The notes below the pieces were generated by a model, which was not told the DNA's origin, did not search any database, and was given only the letters and a program-made list of their open reading frames with translations. From Actinomadura violacea (GTDB lineage: Bacteria > Actinomycetota > Actinomycetes > Streptosporangiales > Streptosporangiaceae), in NCBI RefSeq assembly GCF_017573465.1, contig NZ_JAGEPF010000008.1, positions 1 to 64,000 of the forward strand: a stretch of DNA of 64,000 nucleotides. Reading direction: 5' to 3'. A program made the position numbers and the translations under genes. Of the stretch, positions 42,770-51,566 are shown piece after piece; position 1 is the first letter of the stretch, and each line of letters starts with the position of its first letter.

Positions 42770-42801
42770 TTTCGCGTTCACCCCCGACCGAAAGGCCGAG
42801 C

Positions 42802-43989
42802 ATGCCCGCAGACGCATACGCCCTCCCCGCCGGCTTCCTGATGGGCGCCTCGACCGCGGCGCACCAGATCGAGGGCGGCAACACCGCGAGCGACTGGTGG
42901 GCGTTCGAGCACGCGTCCGGCACGCGCGTCCGCGAGCCCAGCGGCGACGCCGCCGACAGCTACCACCGCTGGCGCGAGGACATGGACCTGCTCGCCGGCC
43001 TCGGCTTCAACGCCTACCGGTTCGGCCTCGAATGGGCCCGCATCGAGCCGGCGCGCGGCGAGATCTCCCACGCCGCGCTCGCCCACTACCGCCGGATGAT
43101 CGAGGGGGCGCGGGAGCGCGGCCTCGAACCGGTCGTGACGCTGCACCACTTCACGTCGCCGCTCTGGTTCGCCAAGGCGGGCGGCTTCGCCGCGCCGGAC
43201 GCCGTCGACTCCTTCGTCCGGTATGTGGAGACGGTCGCGCCGATCCTGGACGGCCACGTCCGCCGCACCGTCACCATCAACGAGCCGAACATGCTCGCGC
43301 TCATGCAGGCGATCCGCCGCGCCCCGGACGCCGACTACACCCGCATCGCCCCCGACGAGGCCGTCTCCGAGGGCCTGATCGCGGCGCACCACGCGGCCCG
43401 CGACGTCCTGCACCGGCTGCTCCCCGGCGTCCAGGCCGGCTGGACGATCGCGAACCAGGTGTACCAGCCGGCGGGGCCCGGCGACGAGGACGCCTGCCGC
43501 GCCCACGCCTGGCCGCGCGAGGACCGCTTCATCGAGGCGGCGCGCGGCGACGACTGGATCGGCGTCCAGTCCTACAGCCGCACGCGGGTCGCCGCCGACG
43601 GCCCGCTGCCCGTCCCCGACGACGCCGAGAAGACGGTCATGGGCTGGGAGTACTACCCGGAGGCGCTCGGCGAGGCCGTCCGGCACACCGCCGGGATCGT
43701 CGGGCCGTCCGTCCCGATCGTCGTGACGGAGAACGGCATCGCCACCGCCGACGACGCCCGCCGCATCGACTACACCACCGGCGCGCTCGCCGCGCTCGCC
43801 GCCGCGATGCGCGACGGCGTCGACGTGCGCGGCTACCTGCACTGGAGCGCTCTCGACAACTACGAGTGGGGCTCCTACGAGCCGACGTTCGGGCTCATCG
43901 CCGTCGACCGCACCACGTTCGCCCGCACCCCGAAACCGTCCGCCGAATGGCTCGGCGGCCTGGCCCGCGCGGGCGAGATCCCCGGCTGA
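42802..43989 (+). CDS. GH1-family glycosidase (beta-glucosidase-like)
   Basis: 395 residues, slightly short for GH1. Signatures: FLMGASTAAHQIEGG at the N-terminus, acid/base Glu161 in TINEPN, nucleophile Glu310 in VTENG, and the C-terminal WSALDNYEWGSYEPTFGL. No signal peptide, so cytoplasmic. It removes terminal beta-linked sugars; pairing with GH20 suggests use of mixed oligosaccharides, for example from chitin or glycans (inference). Confidence 0.9.
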   Translation: MPADAYALPAGFLMGASTAAHQIEGGNTASDWWAFEHASGTRVREPSGDAADSYHRWREDMDLLAGLGFNAYRFGLEWARIEPARGEISHAALAHYRRMIEGARERGLEPVVTLHHFTSPLWFAKAGGFAAPDAVDSFVRYVETVAPILDGHVRRTVTINEPNMLALMQAIRRAPDADYTRIAPDEAVSEGLIAAHHAARDVLHRLLPGVQAGWTIANQVYQPAGPGDEDACRAHAWPREDRFIEAARGDDWIGVQSYSRTRVAADGPLPVPDDAEKTVMGWEYYPEALGEAVRHTAGIVGPSVPIVVTENGIATADDARRIDYTTGALAALAAAMRDGVDVRGYLHWSALDNYEWGSYEPTFGLIAVDRTTFARTPKPSAEWLGGLARAGEIPG

Positions 43990-43994
43990 CGGAC

Positions 43995-44025
43995 CGGGCG
44001 GCGGCGCGGGGCCCGCCGCCGCCCG
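43995..44025. terminator. Bidirectional stem-loop between convergent genes
   Basis: An 11-bp perfect stem (43995-44005 with 44015-44025) and a 9-base loop lie between the GH1 stop and the acyl-CoA dehydrogenase stop. Confidence 0.6.
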
Positions 44026-44037
44026 CTCGCGGCCGGG

Positions 44038-45180
44038 CTAGACGCCCAGGCCGCGGCCGATGATCTCCTTCATGATCTCCGTCGTGCCGCCGAAGATCGT
44101 CTGGATGCGGACGTCCTGGTAGGCCTTGGCGATGGGGTACTCCATCATGTAGCCGTAGCCGCCGTGCAGCTGGAGGCAGCGGTCGACGACCTTCTTGAGC
44201 AGCTCGGTGTTCCAGTACTTGAGCATCGCGGCCTCGTCGATGCTCAGCTCGCCCTTGCTCTCCTTGACGACGCAGTCGTCGGTGAAGGAGCGGGTGACGG
44301 TCAGCTCGGTCTTCATCTCGGCGAGCGTGAACCGGTTGTGCTGGAACTTGCCGATCGGGCGGCCGAACGCCTCGCGGGTCTTGCAGTACTCCAGGGTCTG
44401 CTCGAACGCCGACTCGGCGGCGGCCATCGCGGTGACGCCGATCGACAGCCGCTCGCGGGCCAGGTTCTGCATCAGGTAGATGAAGCCCATGCCCTCCTCG
44501 CCGAGGAGGTTCTCCTTGGGCACGCGGACGTTGTCGAAGAACAGCTCGGCGGTGTCCTGCGCGTGCATGCCGACCTTGTCGAGGTTGCGGCCGCGCTCGA
44601 AGCCCTTCATGCCGCGCTCGACGACCAGGAGGCTGACGCCCTTGGCGCCGGCGGACGGGTCGGTCTTCGCGACGACGATCACCAGGTCGGACAGGATGCC
44701 GTTGGAGATGAACGTCTTGGAGCCGTTCAGGACGTAGTCGTCGCCGTCCTTGACCGCGGTGGACTTGATGCCCTGCAGGTCGGAGCCGGCGGCGGGCTCG
44801 GTCATCGCGATGCCGGTGATGATCTCGCCGGAGCAGTAGCCGGGGAACCAGCGCGCCTTCTGCTCGTCGTTGCAGAGCTGGCGCAGGTAGCCGCCGTTGA
44901 TGTCGTTGTGCACCGAGAAACCGGGGCCGTGCACGCCGGCCTTCGCGAACTCCTCGTTGAGGATCACGTAGTAGCGGTAGTCGGAGTTGCCGCCGCCGCC
45001 GAACTCCTCGGGCATGTCGATGCCGAGCAGGCCCTGCCGCCCGGCGGCCAGCCACACGTCCCGGGAGACGATGCCGTCCTTCTCCCACTGCTCGTGGTAC
45101 GGCGCGATCTCCTTCTCGATGAAGGCGCGGACCATGTCGCGGAACGCCTCGTGCTCCGCGGTGAAGATCTCCCGTGCCAT
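44038..45180 (-). CDS. Acyl-CoA dehydrogenase
   Basis: 380 residues, the full family length. N-terminal helical domain, middle beta domain with MTEPAAGSDLQGIKSTA (flavin contacts) and SKTFISNG, and C-terminal helical domain with AFGRPIGKFQHNRFTLAEMK, LHGGYGYMMEYPIAKAYQD and IFGGTTEIMKEIIGR. It oxidises acyl-CoA to the 2,3-enoyl form with FAD. It is divergent from a MerR-type regulator gene 77 bases away, which likely controls it. Confidence 0.93.
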   Translation of the reverse strand: MAREIFTAEHEAFRDMVRAFIEKEIAPYHEQWEKDGIVSRDVWLAAGRQGLLGIDMPEEFGGGGNSDYRYYVILNEEFAKAGVHGPGFSVHNDINGGYLRQLCNDEQKARWFPGYCSGEIITGIAMTEPAAGSDLQGIKSTAVKDGDDYVLNGSKTFISNGILSDLVIVVAKTDPSAGAKGVSLLVVERGMKGFERGRNLDKVGMHAQDTAELFFDNVRVPKENLLGEEGMGFIYLMQNLARERLSIGVTAMAAAESAFEQTLEYCKTREAFGRPIGKFQHNRFTLAEMKTELTVTRSFTDDCVVKESKGELSIDEAAMLKYWNTELLKKVVDRCLQLHGGYGYMMEYPIAKAYQDVRIQTIFGGTTEIMKEIIGRGLGV

Positions 45181-45257
45181 CCGGCGGTCTCCCTCGGTAA
45201 GTGCGTGCTGATACAGGACTAATGTAACACCGACACTGTCACGTCAAAGGAGCGGGC

Positions 45258-46019
45258 ATGGACCTCACCGTGGACGAGCTGGCCGCACGCGCGGGAGTGA
45301 CCGTCCGCACCGTGCGCTTCTACGCCGGACGCGGCCTGCTGCCCCCGCCCCGCCTGCGCGGCCGGACGGGCCTGTACGGCGCCGACCACCTCGCGCGGCT
45401 GGAGCTGGTCAAGGAGCTGTCGTCGCTCGGGCTGACGCTCGCCGCGATCGAGAAGCACCTGGGGAAGATCCCGCTGGACGCGCCCGCCGAGGACCTCGCG
45501 CTGCAGCGCGCGCTGCTGTCGCCGTGGGCGCCGGAACGTCCGGAGGACCTCGACCGGCACGAGCTGGACCGCCGCGCCGGACGCCACCTCGACGACGACA
45601 CCCTCAAGCGGCTCGAAGCGCTCGGCGTCGTGGAGGACGTCGCGCCGGACTCCGTCCGGGTCGTCATGCCCGCGCTGCTCGGCATCGGCGCCGAACTCGC
45701 GGCGCTTCCCATGCCGCTGGACACCCTGATCGCCTCGCACGAGGCCGTCGAACGGCACACCACCGCGCTGGCGGCGGAGCTTCAACAGGTCTTCCAGGAC
45801 ACCGTCGTCCGGCCCTACCGGGAGAGCGGCCGCTCCCCCGAGGAGCGCGACCGGCTGATGGAGCTGGCCGGCAAGCTCAAGCCGCTGATGATCCAGTCAC
45901 TCGTGTCGTCGTTCCAGCACGCCGTCGACAAGGCCATCCGCGACTCCACCGACCGGCTCAGGAGTCCTTCCACTCCTGACCCTCGTACTGGACGAGACGA
46001 GGATGCACGAGAGTGTTGA
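45258..46019 (+). CDS. MerR-family regulator
   Basis: 253 residues; AAAGGAG precedes ATG 45258. N-terminal MerR winged helix (about 3-70: TVDELAARAGVTVRTVRFYA, GLYGADHLARLELVKEL) and a long helical effector domain without the cysteines of metal-sensing members. The divergent acyl-CoA dehydrogenase suggests control of fatty-acid or related catabolism. The 3' end overlaps the convergent aminopropyltransferase gene by 62 bases. Confidence 0.88.
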   Translation: MDLTVDELAARAGVTVRTVRFYAGRGLLPPPRLRGRTGLYGADHLARLELVKELSSLGLTLAAIEKHLGKIPLDAPAEDLALQRALLSPWAPERPEDLDRHELDRRAGRHLDDDTLKRLEALGVVEDVAPDSVRVVMPALLGIGAELAALPMPLDTLIASHEAVERHTTALAAELQQVFQDTVVRPYRESGRSPEERDRLMELAGKLKPLMIQSLVSSFQHAVDKAIRDSTDRLRSPSTPDPRTGRDEDAREC

Positions 46020-47472
46020 CGCCGACGTCCCGGGATCGGCGGTCCTTGGGGAAGACGGACGCGGCCTGCAGGACGGACGAGTCCAGGAAGCGCAGCGGCG
46101 GGACGTCCGGGGAGAGCGCGAGCGCGGGCGGCTTCGCGTCCGGTGAGGCGAGCGTGAAGCCCCAGTCGCCGAAGCTCGGGACGTCCACGTGGTACGGGGT
46201 CGTGGCGAGGCCGGCGGCGGCGATCGACTTCTCGATGCTCCAGAACGACTTCGGCGCGAAGTACGGCGACCCCGACTGGACGACCATCCGCCCGCCCGGC
46301 GCGAGGACCCGCTTGACCAGCCCGTAGAACTCGACGGAGTACAGCTTCGCGGTCGGGACGTCGTCGGGGTCGGGCATGTCCACGATGATCGCGTCGTAGC
46401 GGCGGCTCTGGCCGCGCAGCCAGGTGAACGCGTCGGCGTTGACGGCGTGGGCGCGCGGGTCCTCGAACGAGCGGTGGTTCAGCGCGACCAGCGGCTTGTA
46501 CGTGCGGGCGAGGTGCAGCATCTCCGGGTCCAGCTCGATCAGGGTCGCGCTGCGGACGTCCGGGTAGCGCAGCACCTCGCGCAGCGCCAGCCCGTCGCCG
46601 CCCCCGAGGATCAGCACGTTCCCGTGCGGGCCGGACATCAGCGGGTGGACGAGCGACTCGTGGTACCGGTACTCGTCCGCCGAGGAGAACTGCAGGTCGC
46701 CGTTCAGGAACAGCCGCATGTCGGTGGTGCCCGCGAGCGTGACCTTCCGGGTGATCACGATCTCCTGGTACGGGGTGTCCTTCGACAGCGCGATCGGGTC
46801 CTCGAACAGCGCCTGCCGCGCCGTCACCTCGATCCGGTCGGCGAGCGCGTACGTCGTGCCGAGGACGGCGAGGACCGCGACCATGCCGAGGCCGATCCCG
46901 ACCCGGGCGAGGCGCCCGAGCCGGCGGCGGAACAGCCACAGCACCACCGCGACGCCGGCGACCGCGTTCACGGCGCCGACCAGCAGCGCGCCCTTGATGT
47001 GCCCGAACGTCGGCAGCAGCACGAACGGGAACGCGAGCCCGCCGATCAGCGCGCCCACGTAGTCGGCGGCGAACAGGTCGGCGACGGCGCTGCCCGCGTC
47101 CTGCCTGCGGATCCGCTGCAGCAGCGTCATCAGCAGCGGGATCTCCGCGCCGATCAGCGCGCCTACCGCGAACGCCACCGCCACCAGCGCCGGGACGTAG
47201 ATGTCGAGCCAGGAGAACGCCGCGTACAGCGCGAGCACAGACAGGCCGCCGACCAGCGCGAGCACGCCCTCGACGATGGCGAACGCGGCGGCGGCGTGCT
47301 TCTGCAGCGGCTTGGCCAGCAGCGACCCGATGCCCATCGCGAAGACCATGACCGACAGCACGATCGACGCCTGGGTGACCGAGTCGCCGACGAGGTAGCT
47401 GCCGAGCGCGACGAGCGCCAGCTCGTAGACCAGGCCGCAGGCCGCGCAGGTGAACACGGCCGCGAGGACCAT
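45958..47472 (-). CDS. Polyamine aminopropyltransferase with membrane N-terminus (spermidine synthase-like)
   Basis: 504 residues from ATG 47472. Seven or so helices (about 1-215) are followed by a spermidine-synthase domain: LGGGDGLALREVLRYPDV (SAM-site loop), LIELDPEM, NADAFTWL and IIVDMPDPDD. It would transfer an aminopropyl group from decarboxylated SAM. The coding pattern continues 57 codons upstream as a Pro/Ala/Asp-rich segment, without ATG, GTG or TTG, to a CTG at 47643 that overlaps the DUF350 stop as CTGA; the true start may be there. Last gene of the DUF4178-DUF2617-DUF4247-DUF350 operon. Confidence 0.88.
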   Translation of the reverse strand: MVLAAVFTCAACGLVYELALVALGSYLVGDSVTQASIVLSVMVFAMGIGSLLAKPLQKHAAAAFAIVEGVLALVGGLSVLALYAAFSWLDIYVPALVAVAFAVGALIGAEIPLLMTLLQRIRRQDAGSAVADLFAADYVGALIGGLAFPFVLLPTFGHIKGALLVGAVNAVAGVAVVLWLFRRRLGRLARVGIGLGMVAVLAVLGTTYALADRIEVTARQALFEDPIALSKDTPYQEIVITRKVTLAGTTDMRLFLNGDLQFSSADEYRYHESLVHPLMSGPHGNVLILGGGDGLALREVLRYPDVRSATLIELDPEMLHLARTYKPLVALNHRSFEDPRAHAVNADAFTWLRGQSRRYDAIIVDMPDPDDVPTAKLYSVEFYGLVKRVLAPGGRMVVQSGSPYFAPKSFWSIEKSIAAAGLATTPYHVDVPSFGDWGFTLASPDAKPPALALSPDVPPLRFLDSSVLQAASVFPKDRRSRDVGVNTLVHPRLVQYEGQEWKDS

Positions 47473-47639
47473 GGCGCGCGCGATCCGCGCGGGCGCGCCG
47501 AGCCTCCCCGGCGCCTCCGGGGCTTCGACTTCGGGGGCGCCTTCCGCGTCGGAGGCGGACGCGTCCGGCTCCGGGGCGTCCTGTGCTTCGGGGGCGGGGG
47601 CGTCCTGCGGCGGGGCCGCCTGGTCGAGGTCGCGGGGAG

Positions 47640-48065
47640 TCAGGAGACCGCCCCGGCCACGATCGCGGCGACGGCGATGTCCGCGGCGGCGACCACCCAG
47701 CCCGCCGGGTGGATCGTCTCGCCGTTGACCAGCGTCGCGCCCAGCTTGCCGGGCGTGATGACGTCGAGGAAGTAGAAGGCGACCACCATCAGCACGATGC
47801 CGATCGCGCCGTACACGGCGGTGTCGACCAGGCCGTTGCTGAGGTCGTTGTCGCTGGTCACGATCGCAGTGGTGACGATCGCGCCGATGCCGAGGAGCTT
47901 CTCGCCGAGCAGCAGCGCGGCGCCCTTGTTGCCCTCGGTCCAGATCTGGTGGCCGAGGCGGCCCGGCGTCGTCACCTCGACGACCAGGTACCCGATCGCC
48001 ATCAGCGCGATGCCGACCGCGCCGTAGGCGAAGGTCGCGCCGATGTCATGCGCCATGTCGTTCAT
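47640..48065 (-). CDS. DUF350 membrane protein
   Basis: 141 residues from ATG 48065 (GAGGAG upstream). Four helices in two repeats (AYGAVGIALMAIGYLVVEVTTPG and AVYGAIGIVLMVVAFYFLDVITPG), the DUF350 double-repeat structure. Function unknown. It is conserved beside membrane aminopropyltransferases. Ten bases separate it from the DUF4247 gene. Confidence 0.9.
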   Translation of the reverse strand: MNDMAHDIGATFAYGAVGIALMAIGYLVVEVTTPGRLGHQIWTEGNKGAALLLGEKLLGIGAIVTTAIVTSDNDLSNGLVDTAVYGAIGIVLMVVAFYFLDVITPGKLGATLVNGETIHPAGWVVAAADIAVAAIVAGAVS

Positions 48066-48075
48066 CCGTTGCTCC

Positions 48076-48510
48076 TCATTTGCCCGACCCTGGACCGCCG
48101 CCGCGGAAGGACGCGATGCCGTGCTTGTTCCAGCCGCCGCTGCCGGGCGCGCTCCAGCGGTGCCCGACATGGGAGTAGTAGCGGTTGTAGCCGCCGGACG
48201 GCTTGTCAACGGTGATGCGGCTGCCGGTCCCGGACGGCGTCACCCCGAGCACGAGCTTCGGATAGCGCAGGAACACCCCGCCGCCGTTGCCGTACGTCGC
48301 GAGGTCGTCGACCCGGTCGATCGCCTTGAACTTGCGGTTGATCGCCGCCGCGACCGTCCGCGGGGGCTGGGAAGCCTGGAAGGTGTTGTATCCGACCTTC
48401 TGGTACTTCTTGCCCAACCACGACGACTGCGATTCGCCGCAGCCGGCGAGCGTCACGGCCAGCAGGGCGGCGGCGGCCCCGCCGGCCGCGGCCCGGTGCG
48501 CACTGTTCAT
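48076..48510 (-). CDS. DUF4247 lipoprotein
   Basis: 144 residues from ATG 48510. Lipoprotein signal peptide with lipobox LAGC. The exported domain is short and ends in a Gly/Ser-rich tail (SFRGGGPGSGK), as usual for DUF4247. The ATG overlaps the stop of the DUF2617 gene (ATGA). Confidence 0.85.
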   Translation of the reverse strand: MNSAHRAAAGGAAAALLAVTLAGCGESQSSWLGKKYQKVGYNTFQASQPPRTVAAAINRKFKAIDRVDDLATYGNGGGVFLRYPKLVLGVTPSGTGSRITVDKPSGGYNRYYSHVGHRWSAPGSGGWNKHGIASFRGGGPGSGK

Positions 48511-49022
48511 GTAGGTCTCACCAACCGGCTCCGCGTCATCACGATCTCCCGGGTCTGGGGGTAGGCGTGCCAGGTCCGCCAGCCGAGCCCGGCGCACCCG
48601 TCATCGGTCTGCGTGCCGTCCAGCGCCAGCGCCGTGACGGCGTGCCGCGAACCGGGGAACGCGCCGGTCAGCGCGTCGCCGCGGTCCGCGAGCCGCGCGC
48701 ACACGGCGTCGACGGCCCGGCCGAACTCCGCGTCGCCGGCGTGCACCGCCGTCGTCGCGGTGAAGTCGTAGGACCAGCCGGGCAGCGTGGTGGCGGCGCT
48801 GCCGGGCAGCGGCCCGGCGCCGTCCCCGGGCAGGCAGGCCACGGTCTCGCTGAGCGGCCCGGCGATCACCTGGTGGGACGCGCCCAGCAGCCGCAGCTCG
48901 ACGGTCAGCCCGGCGCGCTCGACCGGCAGGACGGCGAGCGCGTCCAGCGGCGGCAGGCCGAGCGCGAACGACAGCCCGTCGGCGCGCGCGTCCTGGTAGG
49001 GGGTGTCGAGGACGGCGCGCAT
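48507..49022 (-). CDS. DUF2617 protein
   Basis: 171 residues from ATG 49022, directly after the DUF4178 stop (TGATG). Soluble protein with VELRLLGASHQVI and WRTWHAYPQTREIVMTRSRL near the end, the DUF2617 pattern. Function unknown; its place in the polyamine operon is conserved. Confidence 0.85.
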   Translation of the reverse strand: MRAVLDTPYQDARADGLSFALGLPPLDALAVLPVERAGLTVELRLLGASHQVIAGPLSETVACLPGDGAGPLPGSAATTLPGWSYDFTATTAVHAGDAEFGRAVDAVCARLADRGDALTGAFPGSRHAVTALALDGTQTDDGCAGLGWRTWHAYPQTREIVMTRSRLVRPT

Positions 49023-49645
49023 CAGCTGCCCGGGTAGATGGTCATCGTGCCGGCGGGCACGCGCTCGCCGAGCCCGGCCTCCCACTGGCCGCCGCCGTAC
49101 TGCTCGAACGACAGGTAGCGCCCGCCGGGGCCCTCGTAGTCGACGTACTCGACGCGGCCCACGTTGCCGACGCCGGTCGTCCCCTCGCTGGTGTAGTCGG
49201 CGGTGCCGTGCTCGTCGCGGCGGTACTCGACGCCCTCGACGGTGACGGTCCTGTCACCGGGGCGCAGGTCGCCGATCTCGTACTCGGTCCAGTAGACGAC
49301 CTCGAGGTCGGGGTCCTCCTCGACCGACAGCCACACCTTCTGGCCCTCGATGGTGTCGGCGTCCAGGAGGTGCTCGGACCAGGTGAAGCCGCCCTCGCGC
49401 AGCCGCAGCGAGCCGCGCACGAAGTAGCGGGTGCCGAGGTACTCGACCATGTCGCCGGCCTTCAGCGCGCGGGGGTCGCCGGCGACGCTCTGCTCGGGGG
49501 CGAACGGGTCATGGGGCGCGGCGGGCGCGGGCGGCGGCGACGGCCGGCGCCGGGTCAGCACCACGATGAGCGCGACCACCGCGCCCACCACCGCCACGGC
49601 GGCAACGATCAGCGCTAGGGCCAGCACCAACGTGATCCCACTCAC
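49022..49645 (-). CDS. DUF4178 protein with N-terminal membrane anchor
   Basis: 207 residues from GTG 49645. An ATG at 49651 would sit only 0-1 base after the GGAGGG site (49657-49652); the GTG has the proper 6-base spacing. One helix (about 3-30), a Pro linker, then DUF4178: GDMVEYLGTRYFVRGSLRL, WLSVEEDPDLEVVYWTE and YLSFEQYGGGQWEAGLG. First gene of the five-gene operon leading to the aminopropyltransferase. Confidence 0.87.
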   Translation of the reverse strand: MSGITLVLALALIVAAVAVVGAVVALIVVLTRRRPSPPPAPAAPHDPFAPEQSVAGDPRALKAGDMVEYLGTRYFVRGSLRLREGGFTWSEHLLDADTIEGQKVWLSVEEDPDLEVVYWTEYEIGDLRPGDRTVTVEGVEYRRDEHGTADYTSEGTTGVGNVGRVEYVDYEGPGGRYLSFEQYGGGQWEAGLGERVPAGTMTIYPGS

Positions 49646-49766
49646 GGACATCCCTCCATCGACGCGCCCGAAAAGAGGGCGGAGACCAGCGGATCCTACC
49701 GATTGTGGCGGTCCACGCCCATACCGCGATCAGACGCAAAGGAGAAAGATCCGGTTTCATGCGGAA

Positions 49767-49796
49767 AACCCGGATCCGCTGCGGCGGATCCGGGTT
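49767..49796 (-). terminator. Intrinsic terminator downstream of dapC
   Basis: A perfect 13-bp stem (49796-49784 with 49779-49767) and a 4-base loop, with a stretch of T (GGGTTTTCC) following on the minus strand. Confidence 0.75.
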
Positions 49797-49810
49797 CCCG
49801 AAGTACGCGT

Positions 49811-49836
49811 TCTCCGAGCCTGCGCAGGCTCGGAGA
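49811..49836 (-). terminator. 26-bp perfect palindrome after the dapC stop
   Basis: TCTCCGAGCCTGC is followed directly by its reverse complement, 8 bases past the stop codon. It forms a second hairpin just before the intrinsic terminator at 49767-49796. Confidence 0.6.
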
Positions 49837-49843
49837 GACGGGG

Positions 49844-50929
49844 TCAGAGGCGGTCGGCGGCCGCGGCGACGCGCTCGTCCGTGGCGGTGAACGCGATCCG
49901 CACGTGCCGGGCGCCGGCCGTCCCGTAGAACTCGCCGGGCCCGACGAGGAGGCCGAGCGACGCCAGATGCCCGACGGTCTCCCAGCACGGCTCGTCCCGC
50001 GTCGCCCACAGGTACAGCGACGCCTCGGAGTGGTCGATGCGGAAGCCGTGCCTCTCGAACGCGGCGCGCAGGGCTGCGCGGCGCCGCGCGTACCGGGCGC
50101 GCTGCTCGTCGGCGTGCGCGTCGTCGTCGAACGCCGCGACCATCGCCGCCTGCACCGGCGCCGGGACGATCATCCCGGCGTGCTTGCGGACCTCCAGCAG
50201 CCGCTTGACGATCGCGAGGTCACCGGTGACGAACCCGGCGCGGTAGCCCGCCATGTTCGAGCGCTTCGACAGCGAGTTCACCGCGAGCAGCCCCTCGTGC
50301 GAGCCGCCGCACACGTCCGGATGCAGGATCGACACCGGCGGGCGCTCCTCGTCCCAGCCGAACTCCAGGTAGCACTCGTCGCTGACCACGATCGCGCCGC
50401 GGCCGCGCGCCCACGCGACGACCTTGCGCAGGTGCTCGGCGGGCAGCACCTTGCCGGTCGGGTTGGACGGCGAGTTCACCCAGACGATCTTCGGACGGAC
50501 CGGGCCGAGCTTGAGCAGCCCGTCGGTCGCGACGGGCTCCGCGCCCGCCAGCCGGGCGCCCACGTCGTAGGTCGGGTACGCCAGCTCGGGGAAGACGACC
50601 TTGTCGCCGGGGCCGGCGCCGAGCAGCGTCGGCAGCCACGCCACCAGCTCCTTCGTGCCGATGACCGGCAGCACCGCGGCGGGGTCGGCGCCCGTCACGC
50701 CGGCGCGGCGGCGCAGCCAGCCCGCGACCGACTCGCGCAGTTCCGGCGTGCCGTAGGTGGCGGGGTAGCCGGGCGCGTCGGACGCCTCGGCGAGCGCCTT
50801 GCGGACGGCGTCGGGCGTCGGGTCCACGGGCGTGCCGACCGACAGGTCGACGATGCCGTCCGGATGCTCGGCCGCGCGCTTCTTGTACGGCTCCAGCCGA
50901 TCCCACGGAAAGTCCGGCAGCGTGAACAA
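49844..50929 (-). CDS. dapC: Succinyldiaminopimelate aminotransferase
   Basis: 361 residues, PLP fold-type I. VSDECYLEFGW holds the Asp/Tyr cofactor contacts, SLSKRSNMAGYRAGF the Schiff-base Lys, and WVNSPSNPTG the substrate-binding Asn; IAFTATDERV lies near the C-terminus. It makes N-succinyl-LL-diaminopimelate for lysine and peptidoglycan. It follows the ferredoxin gene fdxA on the same strand, the usual actinobacterial order; 198 bases separate them, so it may also have its own promoter. Confidence 0.92.
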   Translation of the reverse strand: MFTLPDFPWDRLEPYKKRAAEHPDGIVDLSVGTPVDPTPDAVRKALAEASDAPGYPATYGTPELRESVAGWLRRRAGVTGADPAAVLPVIGTKELVAWLPTLLGAGPGDKVVFPELAYPTYDVGARLAGAEPVATDGLLKLGPVRPKIVWVNSPSNPTGKVLPAEHLRKVVAWARGRGAIVVSDECYLEFGWDEERPPVSILHPDVCGGSHEGLLAVNSLSKRSNMAGYRAGFVTGDLAIVKRLLEVRKHAGMIVPAPVQAAMVAAFDDDAHADEQRARYARRRAALRAAFERHGFRIDHSEASLYLWATRDEPCWETVGHLASLGLLVGPGEFYGTAGARHVRIAFTATDERVAAAADRL

Positions 50930-51127
50930 GACCCAGCCCTCCTCGACGGGACGCGCGGGCGTCCCGGAATCACCGTCCCGGAAGCGACGTCCCGGAGATC
51001 AACAAGGCCGTGGCCCCCGCGGAGTGCGCGGTAGACCACGGCCCGGACGCGTTGAACCGCGATGGCCTTCCGGCCGGACGCTCCCGAAAGGTCGCGACCC
51101 GCCGTGCCGGCCGGTTTCAGCCCGTTC

Positions 51128-51454
51128 TCAGTCTTCCTGGCTCTGCGGGGGCAGCGCCGCGACGATCGGGTGGTCCTTGTCGATCTTGCCCACCTTGGAG
51201 GCGCCGCCGGGCGAGCCCAGGTCGTCGAAGAACTCCACGTTCACCTTGTAGAAGTCCTTCCACTGGTCGGGGACGTCGTCCTCGTAGTAGATGGCCTCAA
51301 CCGGGCAAACCGGCTCGCACGCACCGCAGTCGACGCACTCGTCCGGGTGGATGTAGAGCTGACGCTTCCCTTCGTAGATGCAGTCGACCGGGCACTCCTC
51401 GATGCATGCCTTGTCGAGCAGGTCCACGCAGGGCTGCGCAATGACGTAGGTCAC
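51128..51454 (-). CDS. fdxA: 7Fe-type ferredoxin
   Basis: 108 residues. GTG 51454 gives the family N-terminus (TYVIAQPCVDLLDKACIEEC). Cluster ligands: CVDLLDKACIEECPVDC for the 3Fe-4S side and CVDCGACEPVCP for the 4Fe-4S side. Small soluble electron carrier. Upstream of dapC, as in many actinomycetes. Confidence 0.95.
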   Translation of the reverse strand: MTYVIAQPCVDLLDKACIEECPVDCIYEGKRQLYIHPDECVDCGACEPVCPVEAIYYEDDVPDQWKDFYKVNVEFFDDLGSPGGASKVGKIDKDHPIVAALPPQSQED

Positions 51455-51566
51455 GTCAGTGACTCCTCTCGGGTTTCCGGCCCCGCCGCACGTCACGGCT
51501 CACCGCAAGCTCGCTGTGAATAGTATGGCCACCACCGCGCAGTCGATTCGACATGGGGGTCCTCAC

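Noticed and set aside
46189..47775. 528-codon plus-strand frame opposite the aminopropyltransferase
   Set aside because: Charged low-complexity antisense frame; the minus-strand gene has clear spermidine synthase motifs.
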